A stretch of 64,000 nt of DNA from Bradyrhizobium yuanmingense (GTDB taxonomy: Bacteria > Pseudomonadota > Alphaproteobacteria > Rhizobiales > Xanthobacteraceae): NCBI RefSeq assembly GCF_029167105.1, contig NZ_JARFML010000001.1, positions 248,001-312,000 of the forward strand. The letters are read 5' to 3'. Positions within the stretch are counted from its first letter, which is position 1. Each line of letters begins with the position of its first letter. Shown here in pieces: positions 43,578 through 52,434 of this stretch. Made by a program: the position numbers and the translations under genes. The notes beneath the pieces are model-generated. The model did not search any database. It saw only the letters and a list, made by a program, of their open reading frames with translations, and had not been told where the DNA came from.

Positions 43578-43997
43578 ATGAACGTCAACAGCGCGACCGA
43601 CAGCACAAGCAGATCCAGTTCGACCGACACCAACTCGACGACGTCGAGCAACAGCGTGGACTACAACACGTTTCTCCAGCTCCTCATCGCCCAGATGAAG
43701 AACCAGGATCCGACCAATCCCATGGACACCGCGCAATATATGAGCCAGTTCGCCCAGCTCTCGACGGTCGAGCAGGCAATGCAGACGAATGCAAAGCTGG
43801 ACGCGCTGCTGTCTTCGCAGTCCCTGTCGCAGGCCAACGGGCTGATCGGGAAGACGGTCAGCTTCACCGACTCGACCGGCGCGACCTTCAGCGGCAAGGT
43901 CGTCTCGGTCTCCATCAACAGCGACGGCTCGATCGCGACGCTTCAGGACGGCACCAAGGTCGCGGTCGGACCAGGCCTCACGATCAGCCAGTCATGA
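43578..43997 (+). CDS. flgD: Hook cap/scaffold protein FlgD (short form)
   Basis: 139-residue hook-assembly scaffold. The N-terminal core is intact (VDYNTFLQLLIAQMKNQDPT and MDTAQYMSQFAQLSTVEQAM), followed by QANGLIGKTVSFTDSTGATF and one small beta domain. It is much shorter than E. coli FlgD (231 residues) and lacks most of the C-terminal domains, as seen in other rhizobia. GGAGAGACAAGA precedes the ATG. It overlaps fliQ by four bases. Confidence 0.92.
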   Translation: MNVNSATDSTSRSSSTDTNSTTSSNSVDYNTFLQLLIAQMKNQDPTNPMDTAQYMSQFAQLSTVEQAMQTNAKLDALLSSQSLSQANGLIGKTVSFTDSTGATFSGKVVSVSINSDGSIATLQDGTKVAVGPGLTISQS

Positions 43998-44260
43998 ACG
44001 AGCGGGACGCCCTCGATATCGTCCAGGCGGCGATCTGGACCATCATCGTCGCCTCCGGGCCTGCGGTCGGCGCAGCCATGCTGGTCGGCACCGTCATCGC
44101 GCTGATCCAGGCGCTGACCCAGATCCAGGAGGTGACGCTGACCTTCGTTCCGAAGATCATCGTCATTCTCCTGGTCGTTGCCGTCTCCGGCTCCTTCATC
44201 GGCGCGCATCTGTCGACCTTCACCGAGATGGTCTATTCCAGGATCGAGCGCGGCTTCTGA
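43994..44260 (+). CDS. fliQ: Flagellar export gate protein FliQ
   Basis: 88-residue protein with two membrane helices: AAIWTIIVASGPAVGAAMLV and VTLTFVPKIIVILLVVAVSG. ALIQALTQIQEVTLTFVPKI is the conserved FliQ hairpin. It forms the export gate with FliP and FliR. The ATGA overlap with flgD indicates coupling. Confidence 0.95.
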   Translation: MNERDALDIVQAAIWTIIVASGPAVGAAMLVGTVIALIQALTQIQEVTLTFVPKIIVILLVVAVSGSFIGAHLSTFTEMVYSRIERGF

Positions 44261-44335
44261 TCCGGACGGCCCGGCACCATCCCCGCGTAAGCTTTGCGCG
44301 GCAGATTGCGGGCGGACCCCTCTGCCGGTGACCCC

Positions 44336-46417
44336 ATGGCCGATACGTTAGCTGCTAGCCCGCCCGATCAGCGCCGCCTCGGAACGGATGCCTTTTTCGC
44401 CGCCGGCATCGTGACCATGCTCACGATCCTGTTCCTGCCGATTCCTCCGATCCTGATCGACCTCGGCCTCGCGTTCTCGATCGCGCTTTCGGCCCTGATC
44501 CTGATGGTGGCGCTGTGGATTCAGCGCCCGCTCGACTTCTCTGCTTTCCCGACTGTTCTGCTGATCGCGACGATCCTGCGCCTGGCGCTGAACATCGCGA
44601 CGACGCGCCTGATCCTGTCACGGGGCGGGGAGGGTGAACATGCGGCGGGCCATGTCGTTGCAGGCTTCTCGAAGTTCGTCATGGGCGGCGACTTCGTCAT
44701 CGGTCTCATCATCTTCGCGATCCTGGTGACAGTGAACTTCGTCGTGATCACCAAGGGCGCGACGCGTATCGCCGAAGTCGGCGCCCGCTTCACCCTGGAC
44801 GCCATCCCGGGCAAGCAGATGGCGATCGATGCGGACCTGTCCGCAGGCTTGATCGACGACAAGGAGGCGCAGCGACGGCGCCGCGAGCTCGAAGAGGAGA
44901 GCGCGTTCTTCGGCGCCATGGACGGCGCCTCGAAATTCGTCCGTGGCGACGCCATTGCCGGTCTCATCATCACCGCGATCAACATCTTCGGCGGCATCGT
45001 CATCGGCGTCACCCATCACGGATTGACTCTGTCCCGCGCGGCCGACGTCTACACCAAGCTCTCCGTCGGCGATGGTCTGGTGTCGCAGATGCCGGCGCTG
45101 ATCGTGTCGCTGTCCGCGGGCCTCCTGGTCTCCAAGGGCGGCACCACGGGCTCGGCGGAGCAGGCGGTGCTGCGGCAGCTCGGCGGCTATCCGCGCGCGG
45201 TGTCGGCCGCCGCGCTGATGATGTTCGTGCTCGCTTTGATGCCGGGACTGCCGATGGCGCCGTTCGTGCTGCTTGGGGGTGTCATGGCCTTCGTCGGCTA
45301 TTCGTTGCCGAAGCGGCAGGCCGCGCTGAAGCAGAAGGAGGAGGCCCGCAAGGCCGACGAGCGCGCCCAGGCTGAGGCCAAGGAGTCCGTCAAGGAGCAG
45401 CTCAAGACCGCCGAGATCGAGCTGGCGCTCGGCGGCCACCTTTCGGTCCATCTGTTGGGCTCGCGCACCGAGCTTGCCCACCGCGTGGCCAAGATCCGCA
45501 AGAAATTCGCCAAGCAGTACGGCTTCGTCATTCCCGAGATCAAGCTCACGGACAATCTGTCGATCGATCCCAAGAGCTACCAGATCCGGATTCACGACAC
45601 GCGCGTTGCCCATGGCGAGCTCAGGCTCGGCGAGGTGCTGGTGCTGGTCGACAAGGACGGCAAGCCCGACGTGCCGGGCGACGAGGTGATCGAGCCTGCG
45701 TTCGGCATGAAGGCGCTGTGGGTGACGGAAGCCTTCACGGACGAAGTCAAGCGGCAGGGCTGCAAGCCGGTCGACAATCTGTCGGTGCTGCTCACGCATT
45801 TGAGCGAAGTGATCAGGGCGAACCTTGCCCAGCTGCTGTCCTACAAGGACATGCGCGCCCTGCTCGACCGGCTCGATCCCGAATACAAGCGCCTGGTCGA
45901 GGATCTCTGCCCGTCGCAGATCTCCTATTCGGGCCTGCTGGCGATCCTGAAGATCCTGCTGGCCGAGCGAGTCTCCATTCGCAATCTTCACCTGATCCTC
46001 GAGGCGATCGCCGAGATCGCGCCCCATGTGCGGCGCTCCGAGCAGGTGGCAGAGCACGTGCGGACGAGGCTTGCCCAGCAGATCTGCGGCGATCTCTCCG
46101 ACAATGGCGTGCTCAACGTGGTCCGTCTCGGCAACCGCTGGGACCTCGCTTTCCACCAGAGCCTGAAGCGCGATGCCAAGGGTGACGTCGTCGAGTTCGA
46201 CGCAGACCCGCGCCTGATCGAGCAGTTCGCGACCGAAGCCAGCGCCGCGATCCGGAAATTCACCGAGAGCGGCACCAGCGTGGTGCTGGCAGTGACGCCG
46301 GAAGCGCGCCCCTATGTCCGGATGATCCTGGAACGGGTGTTTCCGACATTGCCGATCCTGTCGCATGTCGAAGTCGCGCGCAGCGCCGAGATCAGGGCGC
46401 TCGGAGCCATATCGTGA
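44336..46417 (+). CDS. flhA: Flagellar export gate protein FlhA
   Basis: 693-residue central export gate protein. The N-terminal half has eight predicted spans, including [20 protein letters not shown] and [20 protein letters not shown], and the FHIPEP-type loop [20 protein letters not shown]. The C-terminal cytoplasmic domain binds chaperones ([20 protein letters not shown]). I chose ATG 44336; an upstream in-frame extension to 44294 has no family similarity. It overlaps fliR by four bases. Confidence 0.97.
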   Translation: MADTLAASPPDQRRLGTDAFFAAGIVTMLTILFLPIPPILIDLGLAFSIALSALILMVALWIQRPLDFSAFPTVLLIATILRLALNIATTRLILSRGGEGEHAAGHVVAGFSKFVMGGDFVIGLIIFAILVTVNFVVITKGATRIAEVGARFTLDAIPGKQMAIDADLSAGLIDDKEAQRRRRELEEESAFFGAMDGASKFVRGDAIAGLIITAINIFGGIVIGVTHHGLTLSRAADVYTKLSVGDGLVSQMPALIVSLSAGLLVSKGGTTGSAEQAVLRQLGGYPRAVSAAALMMFVLALMPGLPMAPFVLLGGVMAFVGYSLPKRQAALKQKEEARKADERAQAEAKESVKEQLKTAEIELALGGHLSVHLLGSRTELAHRVAKIRKKFAKQYGFVIPEIKLTDNLSIDPKSYQIRIHDTRVAHGELRLGEVLVLVDKDGKPDVPGDEVIEPAFGMKALWVTEAFTDEVKRQGCKPVDNLSVLLTHLSEVIRANLAQLLSYKDMRALLDRLDPEYKRLVEDLCPSQISYSGLLAILKILLAERVSIRNLHLILEAIAEIAPHVRRSEQVAEHVRTRLAQQICGDLSDNGVLNVVRLGNRWDLAFHQSLKRDAKGDVVEFDADPRLIEQFATEASAAIRKFTESGTSVVLAVTPEARPYVRMILERVFPTLPILSHVEVARSAEIRALGAIS

Positions 46418-47166
46418 TCTCAGGGCTCGCCGACAGCGTGCTGGTGACGTTCATCGTGTTTTGTCGCATCGGCGCCTGCCTGATGCTGGTACCCGGCTAT
46501 TCCAGCGTCAACGTTCCGCCCCAGGTGCGCCTGTTCGTCGCGCTGGTCACGACGTTTGCACTGACGCCGATCCTGATTGCCGTCCTGAAGCCGCTCACGG
46601 ACAACGCGGCTCCCTTGACGCTCGCGCTCCTGATCTGCTCCGAGCTCGTGGTCGGCAGCGTCATCGGGCTCGGCGCGCGCGTGTTCTTCCTCGCCCTCCA
46701 GACCATGGCGATCATGATGGCGAGCGCGATCGGGCTGAGCAACATCCCGGGCACACCGATCGCCGACACAGATCCGGCGCCGGCCCTGGTACCGCTGATC
46801 ATGGCGGCCGTCACCACGCTGTTCTTCATGACCGACCAGCACTGGCAGGTGCTGCGGGGGCTGATGAACTCCTACGACGTCTGGAAGCCCGGCAGCAGGC
46901 TGGGCGGCAGCGTCGCGCTCGACCTGCTCGTCGGCCGCCTTTCGGAAGCGTTCGTGCTGACGCTGCGGATCTCGAGCCCTTTCATCGTTTATTCGGTCGT
47001 CGTCAACCTGGCGGTCGGCCTGATCAACAAGCTGACGCCGGCCATTCCGGTCTATTTCATCTCGGTGCCCTTCGTGCTGTTCGGCGGCTTCCTGCTGCTC
47101 TACCTCACCAGCGACGAGCTGATGACGCAGTTCATGCTGGGCGTGTCGTCGTGGCTGGTGGAGTGA
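46414..47166 (+). CDS. fliR: Flagellar export gate protein FliR
   Basis: 250-residue membrane protein of the export gate. [20 protein letters not shown] and [20 protein letters not shown] match the family start, and [20 protein letters not shown] is a conserved late segment. The start is GTG 46414, overlapping the flhA stop (GTGA). The flhA-fliR-fliJ-flgJ-flgN-orf genes are closely packed. Confidence 0.95.
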   Translation: MISGLADSVLVTFIVFCRIGACLMLVPGYSSVNVPPQVRLFVALVTTFALTPILIAVLKPLTDNAAPLTLALLICSELVVGSVIGLGARVFFLALQTMAIMMASAIGLSNIPGTPIADTDPAPALVPLIMAAVTTLFFMTDQHWQVLRGLMNSYDVWKPGSRLGGSVALDLLVGRLSEAFVLTLRISSPFIVYSVVVNLAVGLINKLTPAIPVYFISVPFVLFGGFLLLYLTSDELMTQFMLGVSSWLVE

Positions 47167-47173
47167 CCGGGTC

Positions 47174-47593
47174 ATGACATCGCGCGCGGACAAGCTCGGC
47201 CGGATGGTCTCGCTGGTGAAGCTGCAGCTCCGGCTCTCCGAATGGCAGCTCGCGCAATTGCGGCAGCAGGAGCGCAGCCTGCAGGACGAGCAGGAATGGC
47301 TGGTCGGAGCCTTGAACGATGGAAAGCCGCCGCCGGGATCGTCGAACGAATCGATCGCGCGGCGTCTCAACAGGGCGAGCGTCGGCGCCCGTGCCGTGCA
47401 GGCGCAGGCCGCGCAGCAGCTCGACCAGGTTCGCCGGGAGACCCGCCGCATGAAACAGCTCGAGGAGGTCGCCAAGGCCGCACTCGCAGACAAGCTCCGC
47501 GATGCCGAGAAGCGCTCGCTCGAGGACATGACGGGAACGAGCCTTACCGTGCAAGCCTGGACGCCACAGCCAGCCAACCGGAACAAGACATGA
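47174..47593 (+). CDS. fliJ: FliJ-like coiled-coil protein
   Basis: 139-residue, highly charged, cysteine-free coiled-coil protein (LVKLQLRLSEWQLAQLRQQE and QLDQVRRETRRMKQLEEVAK). Size, composition and position among export genes fit FliJ, the stalk-like export chaperone that links FliI to FlhA. Sequence similarity between FliJ proteins is very low, so the name is context-based. Its stop overlaps the start of flgJ (ATGA). Confidence 0.6.
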   Translation: MTSRADKLGRMVSLVKLQLRLSEWQLAQLRQQERSLQDEQEWLVGALNDGKPPPGSSNESIARRLNRASVGARAVQAQAAQQLDQVRRETRRMKQLEEVAKAALADKLRDAEKRSLEDMTGTSLTVQAWTPQPANRNKT

Positions 47594-48072
47594 TCGTGAC
47601 AGCGACGCCCGACCTCGTCCTCGACGTCCTCGAAGCCGCGGACCCCGCGACGCAGCGCGCCGCGACCGCGAAGCTCGACGCGCTGAAATCGTCGGACGCC
47701 GATTTCGCCGCCACCATGGAGGCGGAAGTCGGCAAGGCCAAAGCGGCGACCGCCGATCAAGCCGCGGCGAAAGTCGCCGAAGCGCAGTCGGGTGCCGTGA
47801 ATGGCGCGCCGGTGCAGGTAATCAAGGCGCCGGCATCCGGTGAGGTTTACCGCAAGTTCGAAGCCTTCATCCTCCAGACCTTCGTCGAGGCGATGTTGCC
47901 GAAGGAGTCGGAGGAGGTCTTCGGCAAGGGCACGGCTGGCGGCGTCTGGAAGTCGATGCTTGCAGAGCAGCTCGGCAGCCAGCTGGCAAAGGGCAACGGT
48001 GTCGGCATCGCCCGGCAGCTCGCCGCCGCACATCCGGCCGGACAGGACGCTGCGGCGAAGGCCGGATCATGA
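47590..48072 (+). CDS. flgJ: Rod-binding protein FlgJ (N-terminal domain only)
   Basis: 160-residue protein with the rod-binding domain: YRKFEAFILQTFVEAMLPKE, then TAGGVWKSMLAEQLGSQLAK. It lacks the muramidase domain that follows in E. coli FlgJ (313 residues); a separate transglycosylase at 38258 probably supplies that activity. The first 75 residues are Ala-rich and variable. ATG 47590 overlaps the preceding stop. Confidence 0.88.
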   Translation: MIVTATPDLVLDVLEAADPATQRAATAKLDALKSSDADFAATMEAEVGKAKAATADQAAAKVAEAQSGAVNGAPVQVIKAPASGEVYRKFEAFILQTFVEAMLPKESEEVFGKGTAGGVWKSMLAEQLGSQLAKGNGVGIARQLAAAHPAGQDAAAKAGS

Positions 48073-48111
48073 TCCGCGAACGGGTGACAGAAGTTGAGAG
48101 GTGAATTTCCA

Positions 48112-48624
48112 ATGCAGGCACAAGAAGGCACGGCGGCCGTGGCGATGGACCAGGCGGTCGCGGACACCGAGGTGATGAGGACGGAAGCCCCAGCGAACGA
48201 TGCGCTGCTGCCCGTGCTGCTGCCGGCCGGGGGTGGCGAGGCGAGGGGCGACGCTGCGGACGCGATGAGATCGGACGAGGTGCGTGGCCTGTTGGCCGCA
48301 ATCCGTCGGCTCGCGAGTATCATCGAGGAGGAGACGACCGCACTCGCGACGGGCCAGAAGATCGATTTCGACGATTTCAGCGCGCGGAAGAGCCGGAGCA
48401 TGCTCGAGTTCGTCCGCCTGATGCGGGCGCGGATGCACCTCGGCGGCGAGGTCGAGATCACCGAGGAGATTCAGCGGCTGCGCGAGAGGCTCGAGCGGAA
48501 TCGTGCCATTCTGGAGATGCACTACGACGCGGTCCGTGAGGTCGCGAGCATCATCGTCAAGGCGGTCAAGGACGCCGAGTCCGACGGCACCTATACCGGT
48601 CGCACAGCGCAGGACGGAAAATGA
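48112..48624 (+). CDS. FlgN-like flagellar chaperone candidate
   Basis: 170-residue helical protein. The first 60 residues are Ala-rich; the rest forms long helices (VRGLLAAIRRLASIIEEETT, ARKSRSMLEFVRLMRARMHL, LRERLERNRAILEMHYDAVR). This pattern fits the FlgN family, chaperones for FlgK and FlgL, but the match is weak. AGAGG lies 10 bases before ATG 48112; a TTG at 48094 is in frame. The stop overlaps the next gene by four bases. Confidence 0.6.
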   Translation: MQAQEGTAAVAMDQAVADTEVMRTEAPANDALLPVLLPAGGGEARGDAADAMRSDEVRGLLAAIRRLASIIEEETTALATGQKIDFDDFSARKSRSMLEFVRLMRARMHLGGEVEITEEIQRLRERLERNRAILEMHYDAVREVASIIVKAVKDAESDGTYTGRTAQDGK

Positions 48625-49079
48625 TCAGGCTGGTGCTGGCCGGGCTTTGGGTATGCATCCTCACCGCGGGCACGAGCTATGCCGTCGCCTATTGGAAGGA
48701 GAAGGGCAGCCTGCTGCCGGCGAAGGACGAATATCTCGAAGGGTTGCAATATCACAAGACGCGGGCGCTGAGCGTGCCGATGGTCGAGAACGGCAATGTC
48801 CAGGGCTACATCGTCGCGCGCTTCGTCTACACCATAGAGGCGCGGACCATGCACCAGCTGAACGTTCCGCCGGAGCCGTTCGTCGTCGACGAGGCCTTCC
48901 GCAGGATCTATGCCGACGATCGTCTCGACTTCAGGAAGCTCGCCCGCTACGACCTCGCCATCCTGACGACGGCCATCAAACAGCGCGTCAACGAACGGAT
49001 GCAGGGTGACATTGTCCAGGACGTCCTGGTCGAGGACTTCAACTACGTCTCCAAGGAAGAATTCCAGCAGAAGCCGTAA
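48621..49079 (+). CDS. Conserved membrane-anchored protein at the end of the flagellar cluster
   Basis: 152-residue protein with one N-terminal membrane anchor or signal (LVLAGLWVCILTAGTSYAVA) and a soluble domain likely in the periplasm (YIVARFVYTIEARTMHQLNV; EAFRRIYADDRLDFRKLARY). I do not recognise a named family. Size and topology recall FliL, but the sequence does not match it. It is coupled to the FlgN-like gene by an ATGA overlap, so it belongs to the flagellar operon. Confidence 0.75.
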   Translation: MIRLVLAGLWVCILTAGTSYAVAYWKEKGSLLPAKDEYLEGLQYHKTRALSVPMVENGNVQGYIVARFVYTIEARTMHQLNVPPEPFVVDEAFRRIYADDRLDFRKLARYDLAILTTAIKQRVNERMQGDIVQDVLVEDFNYVSKEEFQQKP

Positions 49080-49196
49080 GGCAGGTTGTTCGGGACAGCT
49101 TAGCCGGACATCTTGCCCGATGGCGAGCGCGGTTGCCGCCGCGGCGCTTGCGCCGCCAAGGCATGCCTGCGTGCTGTGATCTGTGCCGCTGAAAGC

Positions 49197-49230
49197 GCAA
49201 CGGCCTCTGCTGCTTCGCAGAGGCCGTTGC
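49197..49230. terminator. Bidirectional terminator between the flagellar operon and lafR
   Basis: gcaacggcctctgc (49197-49210) and gcagaggccgttgc (49217-49230) form a perfect 14-bp stem with a 6-base loop. It lies between two converging genes and should end both transcripts. Confidence 0.88.
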
Positions 49231-49256
49231 CGGTTTCGTGGCGATGTCCTGCCGTG

Positions 49257-50027
49257 TCAGTTGCCGGCCGGGTATGCCGCGGGGGCGGCCTGCGTCCTGT
49301 TCAGTAGGATGCCGACGTCCTCGAGCTCCTGCACCGGCTCGTCGAGAGTTTCGCCCGCCGGGATGTCGAGGCGGTAGCCGACGTAACGCCTTGCCACGAT
49401 CGCGTCGAAGCCGAGGCGGTCGCGGAGCTTCTTGCGCAACTTGCTGACGTGGCTCTCGATCACGCTCTCGTCGAAAGTGGACTCGAAGATGCCGTAGACC
49501 GCGTTGAAGATCTGCGTCTTGGTGATCCACTTGCCGTGGTTGGCCACCATATATTCGAGAATGCGCAGTTCGCGGCGGGGCAGGGTGAGGGCGTGGCCCG
49601 CGATTTCGGGATCACGGCCGTTGAAGAAGACCTGGATCCTGCTCTCGCAGGGCCTTGGCAGCTCGCCCACCCGGCGGCGCGCGATCGCGGCCGTTCGGGC
49701 GAGGATCTCGCGCAGATGGATCGGCACGTGCACGACGTCGTCCACCCCCGATTCGAACAGCTCCAGCGTGTTCTTGAGCATCTTCTGGCCGCTCATGGCG
49801 ATGATGGGAGCCGAGGAGCGCTTGCGCATCGCCCGCGGCAGGCTTCCGCGGGCATCGCAATCCCCAAGCAGAAAGGCGTCCACCGCCGCCAGATCGGATT
49901 CGCTCGCAGATTGCAGCCAGTCCCAGAATTCTCCGGAGGAGAAGCCGATCGACGATACGCCTTCGCGAACGAGCCCTCCGACATAGCTGTTCGCGACGCT
50001 CTCGCGATCATCAACGATAATATACAT
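49257..50027 (-). CDS. lafR: FtcR/LafR-type flagellar master regulator
   Basis: 256-residue OmpR-type regulator. The receiver domain is degenerate: D6-D7 are present and D56 (AFLLGDCD) is the likely acceptor position, but the usual Lys-Pro of the fifth strand is replaced by HVPIH. The C-terminal winged helix is complete (LPRRELRILEYMVANHGKWI and SVIESHVSKLRKKLRDRLGF). FtcR and Rem are class I flagellar activators in Brucella and Sinorhizobium; the Bradyrhizobium lateral version is LafR, which I recall as working without phosphorylation. ATG 50027 starts the receiver fold; the upstream extension is not homologous. It is monocistronic. Confidence 0.9.
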   Translation of the reverse strand: MYIIVDDRESVANSYVGGLVREGVSSIGFSSGEFWDWLQSASESDLAAVDAFLLGDCDARGSLPRAMRKRSSAPIIAMSGQKMLKNTLELFESGVDDVVHVPIHLREILARTAAIARRRVGELPRPCESRIQVFFNGRDPEIAGHALTLPRRELRILEYMVANHGKWITKTQIFNAVYGIFESTFDESVIESHVSKLRKKLRDRLGFDAIVARRYVGYRLDIPAGETLDEPVQELEDVGILLNRTQAAPAAYPAGN

Positions 50028-50846
50028 CAGTCTTTCGCCCCTGTTTCGCACTTGTTGCGGCCGGTTGGTTGTTGTGATGCCCCGGCTCGGCAACGATGCT
50101 GTTTGACGACATTCCATCCCGCGAACCGTTGTTGTGGTTTCGATATTCGCGGGCAGCCCTACGCGTTCAGTGCCTGCGTTTCGCAGGCCTGCTACTTCAA
50201 CTCGATACTGAAACGCTTACTGCGTGAGGCTCGGCGGGTGTCTTACTGATCACCTCGCGGAGCAGATTGAGAAACGACCTAGAACAGTTGCGCCAAGTTG
50301 CTCATCGCGTCCGAACACTGCTGAACCGTGTCGATCTCCTCGCCAACTGGCGAGAATCACTTGAGTAGAACCGTAGCGATTGCCGATTCCCGATCAAGCG
50401 TGCGGAAGAAAGCGATTGCTACGCGCGCTTGATGCTGTTGATTTGTTTCGGGTTGTTTCTTAATGTACCCAATCGCATCAGTTGATTTTGATTCTGAACT
50501 AGTTTTGCATCCTACTGGTTGTATAGTTCCGCATCCCCGTACAATTACAGCTATTTCGGGTGGTGCTCCGGGGCACGCACATTGATGGGTTTTCAACCCC
50601 GGATTGACTCTGGAATCCGTTTTTCCACATGCGGCAGTTCGACTCACGTCTGCGCCACGACTCCAACTTGGTGAAATCTTGGCGTGTGTGTGTCTTTCGA
50701 GTCGCACTATTGCCACGTGTATGACGCGATCGACTCATGCGACGTCGCATTGCGCGCGATGAAGGACTTTTGACCCGCACGTTTCAGGCAAGCTTCGACA
50801 GATAGTGTCGTCGTTCGACAGACCGAACCGAACGGAGCATTTTCAT
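50028..50846. promoter_or_regulatory. 819-bp regulatory gap upstream of lafR, with an AT-rich segment
   Basis: No credible gene is present. From about 50390 to 50700 the DNA is distinctly AT-rich for this genome, with several short T-runs. A perfect 16-base palindrome, ctcgcca-ac-tggcgag, lies at 50339-50354. The region holds the lafR promoter on the minus strand and the promoter of the membrane protein at 50847. AT-rich DNA before a flagellar master regulator would suit a MucR/Ros-type silencer, but that is inference. Confidence 0.5.
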
Positions 50847-51815
50847 ATGTTGTCCGATGGACAAGCTCGTCCCAACGCGACCGCGGATGCTTCCGCGGCG
50901 GCGAAGCCAGCGCCGGAGGCGAGCGATACAATGGACAACGCGGCGCGGACGACCAAGCCTGCCGCGAGCGCAAAGCGCGTATCGGCGGCGGCGAGCGACG
51001 AAGCTCTCGCAAAGGAGGCACTCGATGGCTTGAAGCGGATTCGTGCCAAGGCCCGCCTCGACAAGATGGCGATTCCGAAACCCGCGCCGGCCGTGATCAA
51101 GCCGGCCGTGATCGTGGCAAAGCCGCCGCCACCCCGTCCGACATGGGTCGCGCCACTGGCAACTCTGGCGGTCGCTGCCATGCTGGTGGTCTGCGCCTGC
51201 ACCGGCGTGATCGCCTATCTCACCACGCAGCCCGCGCCGAACAACGTTGCGGCCAATGCGGAGATCAGGATTCTGCGCGAGACCGTCGCGCAACTGCGCA
51301 AGCAGGTGTCGGGCGTGTCTGAAAACCTCGACGGCTTGCGGACCGCGGTCGATCAATCCAGCAAGGTCACGAACGATCGCTTCGGCAGGTTTGCCGAGAA
51401 TCTCGACCGGATCGAGCGGGTGAGCTCGTCCTCCACGGTGAAGCTCGACAAGCTCGCTCAGGTGCAGGCCCAGGCCCAAGCCCAAGCCCAAGCTCCCGCG
51501 CCGGCGACGGTGCAGACACAGCCGGTGTCAGCGCAAGGGCCGATGATGGCCGCGGTCGCCGCGCCCGAGTTCACGGGATCGGTGCCCGCACCCGAGCGTG
51601 CGTCGGCGCCGCGCAAGGCGATCAAGGGCTGGGCGGTCCGCCAGGCCTATGAGGGGATCGCGATCCTACAAGGCCCGAACGGCGTCATCGAAGCCGTGCT
51701 GGGACAGCAGGTGCCCGGCCTTGGCCGCATCGAAGAGATCAGGAACGAGAACGGGCGCCTGGTGGTGGAATCTAGCGGCGGCGTCATCTATTCGTCACGC
51801 AAGGCAACGCCCTGA
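50847..51815 (+). CDS. Membrane-anchored coiled-coil protein of unknown function
   Basis: 322-residue protein in four parts: an Ala/Lys-rich cytoplasmic N-terminus (residues 1-105), one membrane span (VAPLATLAVAAMLVVCACTG, then VIAYL), a periplasmic coiled coil (EIRILRETVAQLRKQVSGVS; DRFGRFAENLDRIERVSSSS), and a C-terminal domain (KGWAVRQAYEGIAILQGPNG; VIEAVLGQQVPGLGRIEEIR). A Gln-Ala repeat near residues 205-216 is coded by five near-identical hexamers (51465-51494). GGAG lies nine bases before ATG 50847. It converges with the second marR-like gene. I do not recognise a characterised family. Confidence 0.8.
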   Translation: MLSDGQARPNATADASAAAKPAPEASDTMDNAARTTKPAASAKRVSAAASDEALAKEALDGLKRIRAKARLDKMAIPKPAPAVIKPAVIVAKPPPPRPTWVAPLATLAVAAMLVVCACTGVIAYLTTQPAPNNVAANAEIRILRETVAQLRKQVSGVSENLDGLRTAVDQSSKVTNDRFGRFAENLDRIERVSSSSTVKLDKLAQVQAQAQAQAQAPAPATVQTQPVSAQGPMMAAVAAPEFTGSVPAPERASAPRKAIKGWAVRQAYEGIAILQGPNGVIEAVLGQQVPGLGRIEEIRNENGRLVVESSGGVIYSSRKATP

Positions 51816-51820
51816 TCGAG

Positions 51821-51837
51821 CCGCCTTTTATTGGCGG
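51821..51837. terminator. Short convergent hairpin
   Basis: ccgcc (51821-51825) pairs with ggcgg (51833-51837) around a T-rich loop. It spans the 12-base gap between the converging membrane-protein and marR-like genes. Weak stem, so the call is tentative. Confidence 0.35.
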
Positions 51838-52406
51838 TGATGCTCGAAGCTGGTGCACAGCAGATCGACCTCCGCTTCGGCGATCGGCGCGCGAAACAGG
51901 CGGCAGCTGAACTCGACTGTCGTCTTGCTGTCGGCACTGGCGCGATCCTCCCGCAGGAAGATGCACCGCTTGCAGACGTCGGTGTGGTGCCGCTGCTCGG
52001 CGGCATCGGAGTGGTCCAGGACGTGCCGGAACGTGTCGCGGAAGCGGACCTTGACCTCGTCGTCCAGAACGGCAATCGCTTCGACGAGGACGTTGACGGG
52101 ATCGCGCACCAGGAACTTCTTGCCCTGCTGGGTCACGCTCAACGTCACCGACCGCTTGTCCGTGGCCGAGCGCTTCCGCTCGAGATAACCGAGCCGCTCG
52201 AGCTCGCCGATGATGAAAGAGGCGGTGCCGCGCGTGGTGCCGACGTAGCTCGCCAGCGCCGAGGGGGTTCGGGAAAATCGGTTGGCGCGGGAGAGGAACC
52301 GCAGCGCCATCCATTCGCGGTCGCGCAAACCGTGCTTGGTGCCTTCGAACCACAGGATGCGTGCTGCCTGCTCCAACAGTTCAATCGATTCACGAGCCAA
52401 ATTCAT
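51828..52406 (-). CDS. MarR-like winged-helix regulator with four-cysteine C-terminus (paralogue 2)
   Basis: 192-residue regulator clearly paralogous to 13917-14552: residues 28-37 (RDREWMALRF) and 40-52 are identical, and the winged helix continues through GTASFIIGELERLGYLERKR. The cysteines C145, C148, C168 and C184 keep the C-x2-C-x19-C-x15-C layout, with CRLFRAPI shared. ATG 52406. A perfect 12-base palindrome 17 bases upstream could be its own operator. Together with paralogue 1 it brackets the flagellar locus. Ligand and targets are unknown. Confidence 0.82.
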   Translation of the reverse strand: MNLARESIELLEQAARILWFEGTKHGLRDREWMALRFLSRANRFSRTPSALASYVGTTRGTASFIIGELERLGYLERKRSATDKRSVTLSVTQQGKKFLVRDPVNVLVEAIAVLDDEVKVRFRDTFRHVLDHSDAAEQRHHTDVCKRCIFLREDRASADSKTTVEFSCRLFRAPIAEAEVDLLCTSFEHHRQ

Positions 52407-52422
52407 TTCAGTTCCAGGTCGG

Positions 52423-52434
52423 ATAAACGTTTAT
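52423..52434. promoter_or_regulatory. Perfect 12-bp palindrome upstream of marR-like gene 2
   Basis: ATAAACGTTTAT is a perfect palindrome whose near edge is 17 bases upstream of the marR-like start, where a MarR dimer could bind and autoregulate. I found no copy before paralogue 1. Confidence 0.5.

Noticed and set aside
50357..50716. 119-codon frame on the minus strand upstream of lafR
   Set aside because: No family similarity, no ribosome binding site, and it lies in the AT-rich regulatory gap with unusual codon use.
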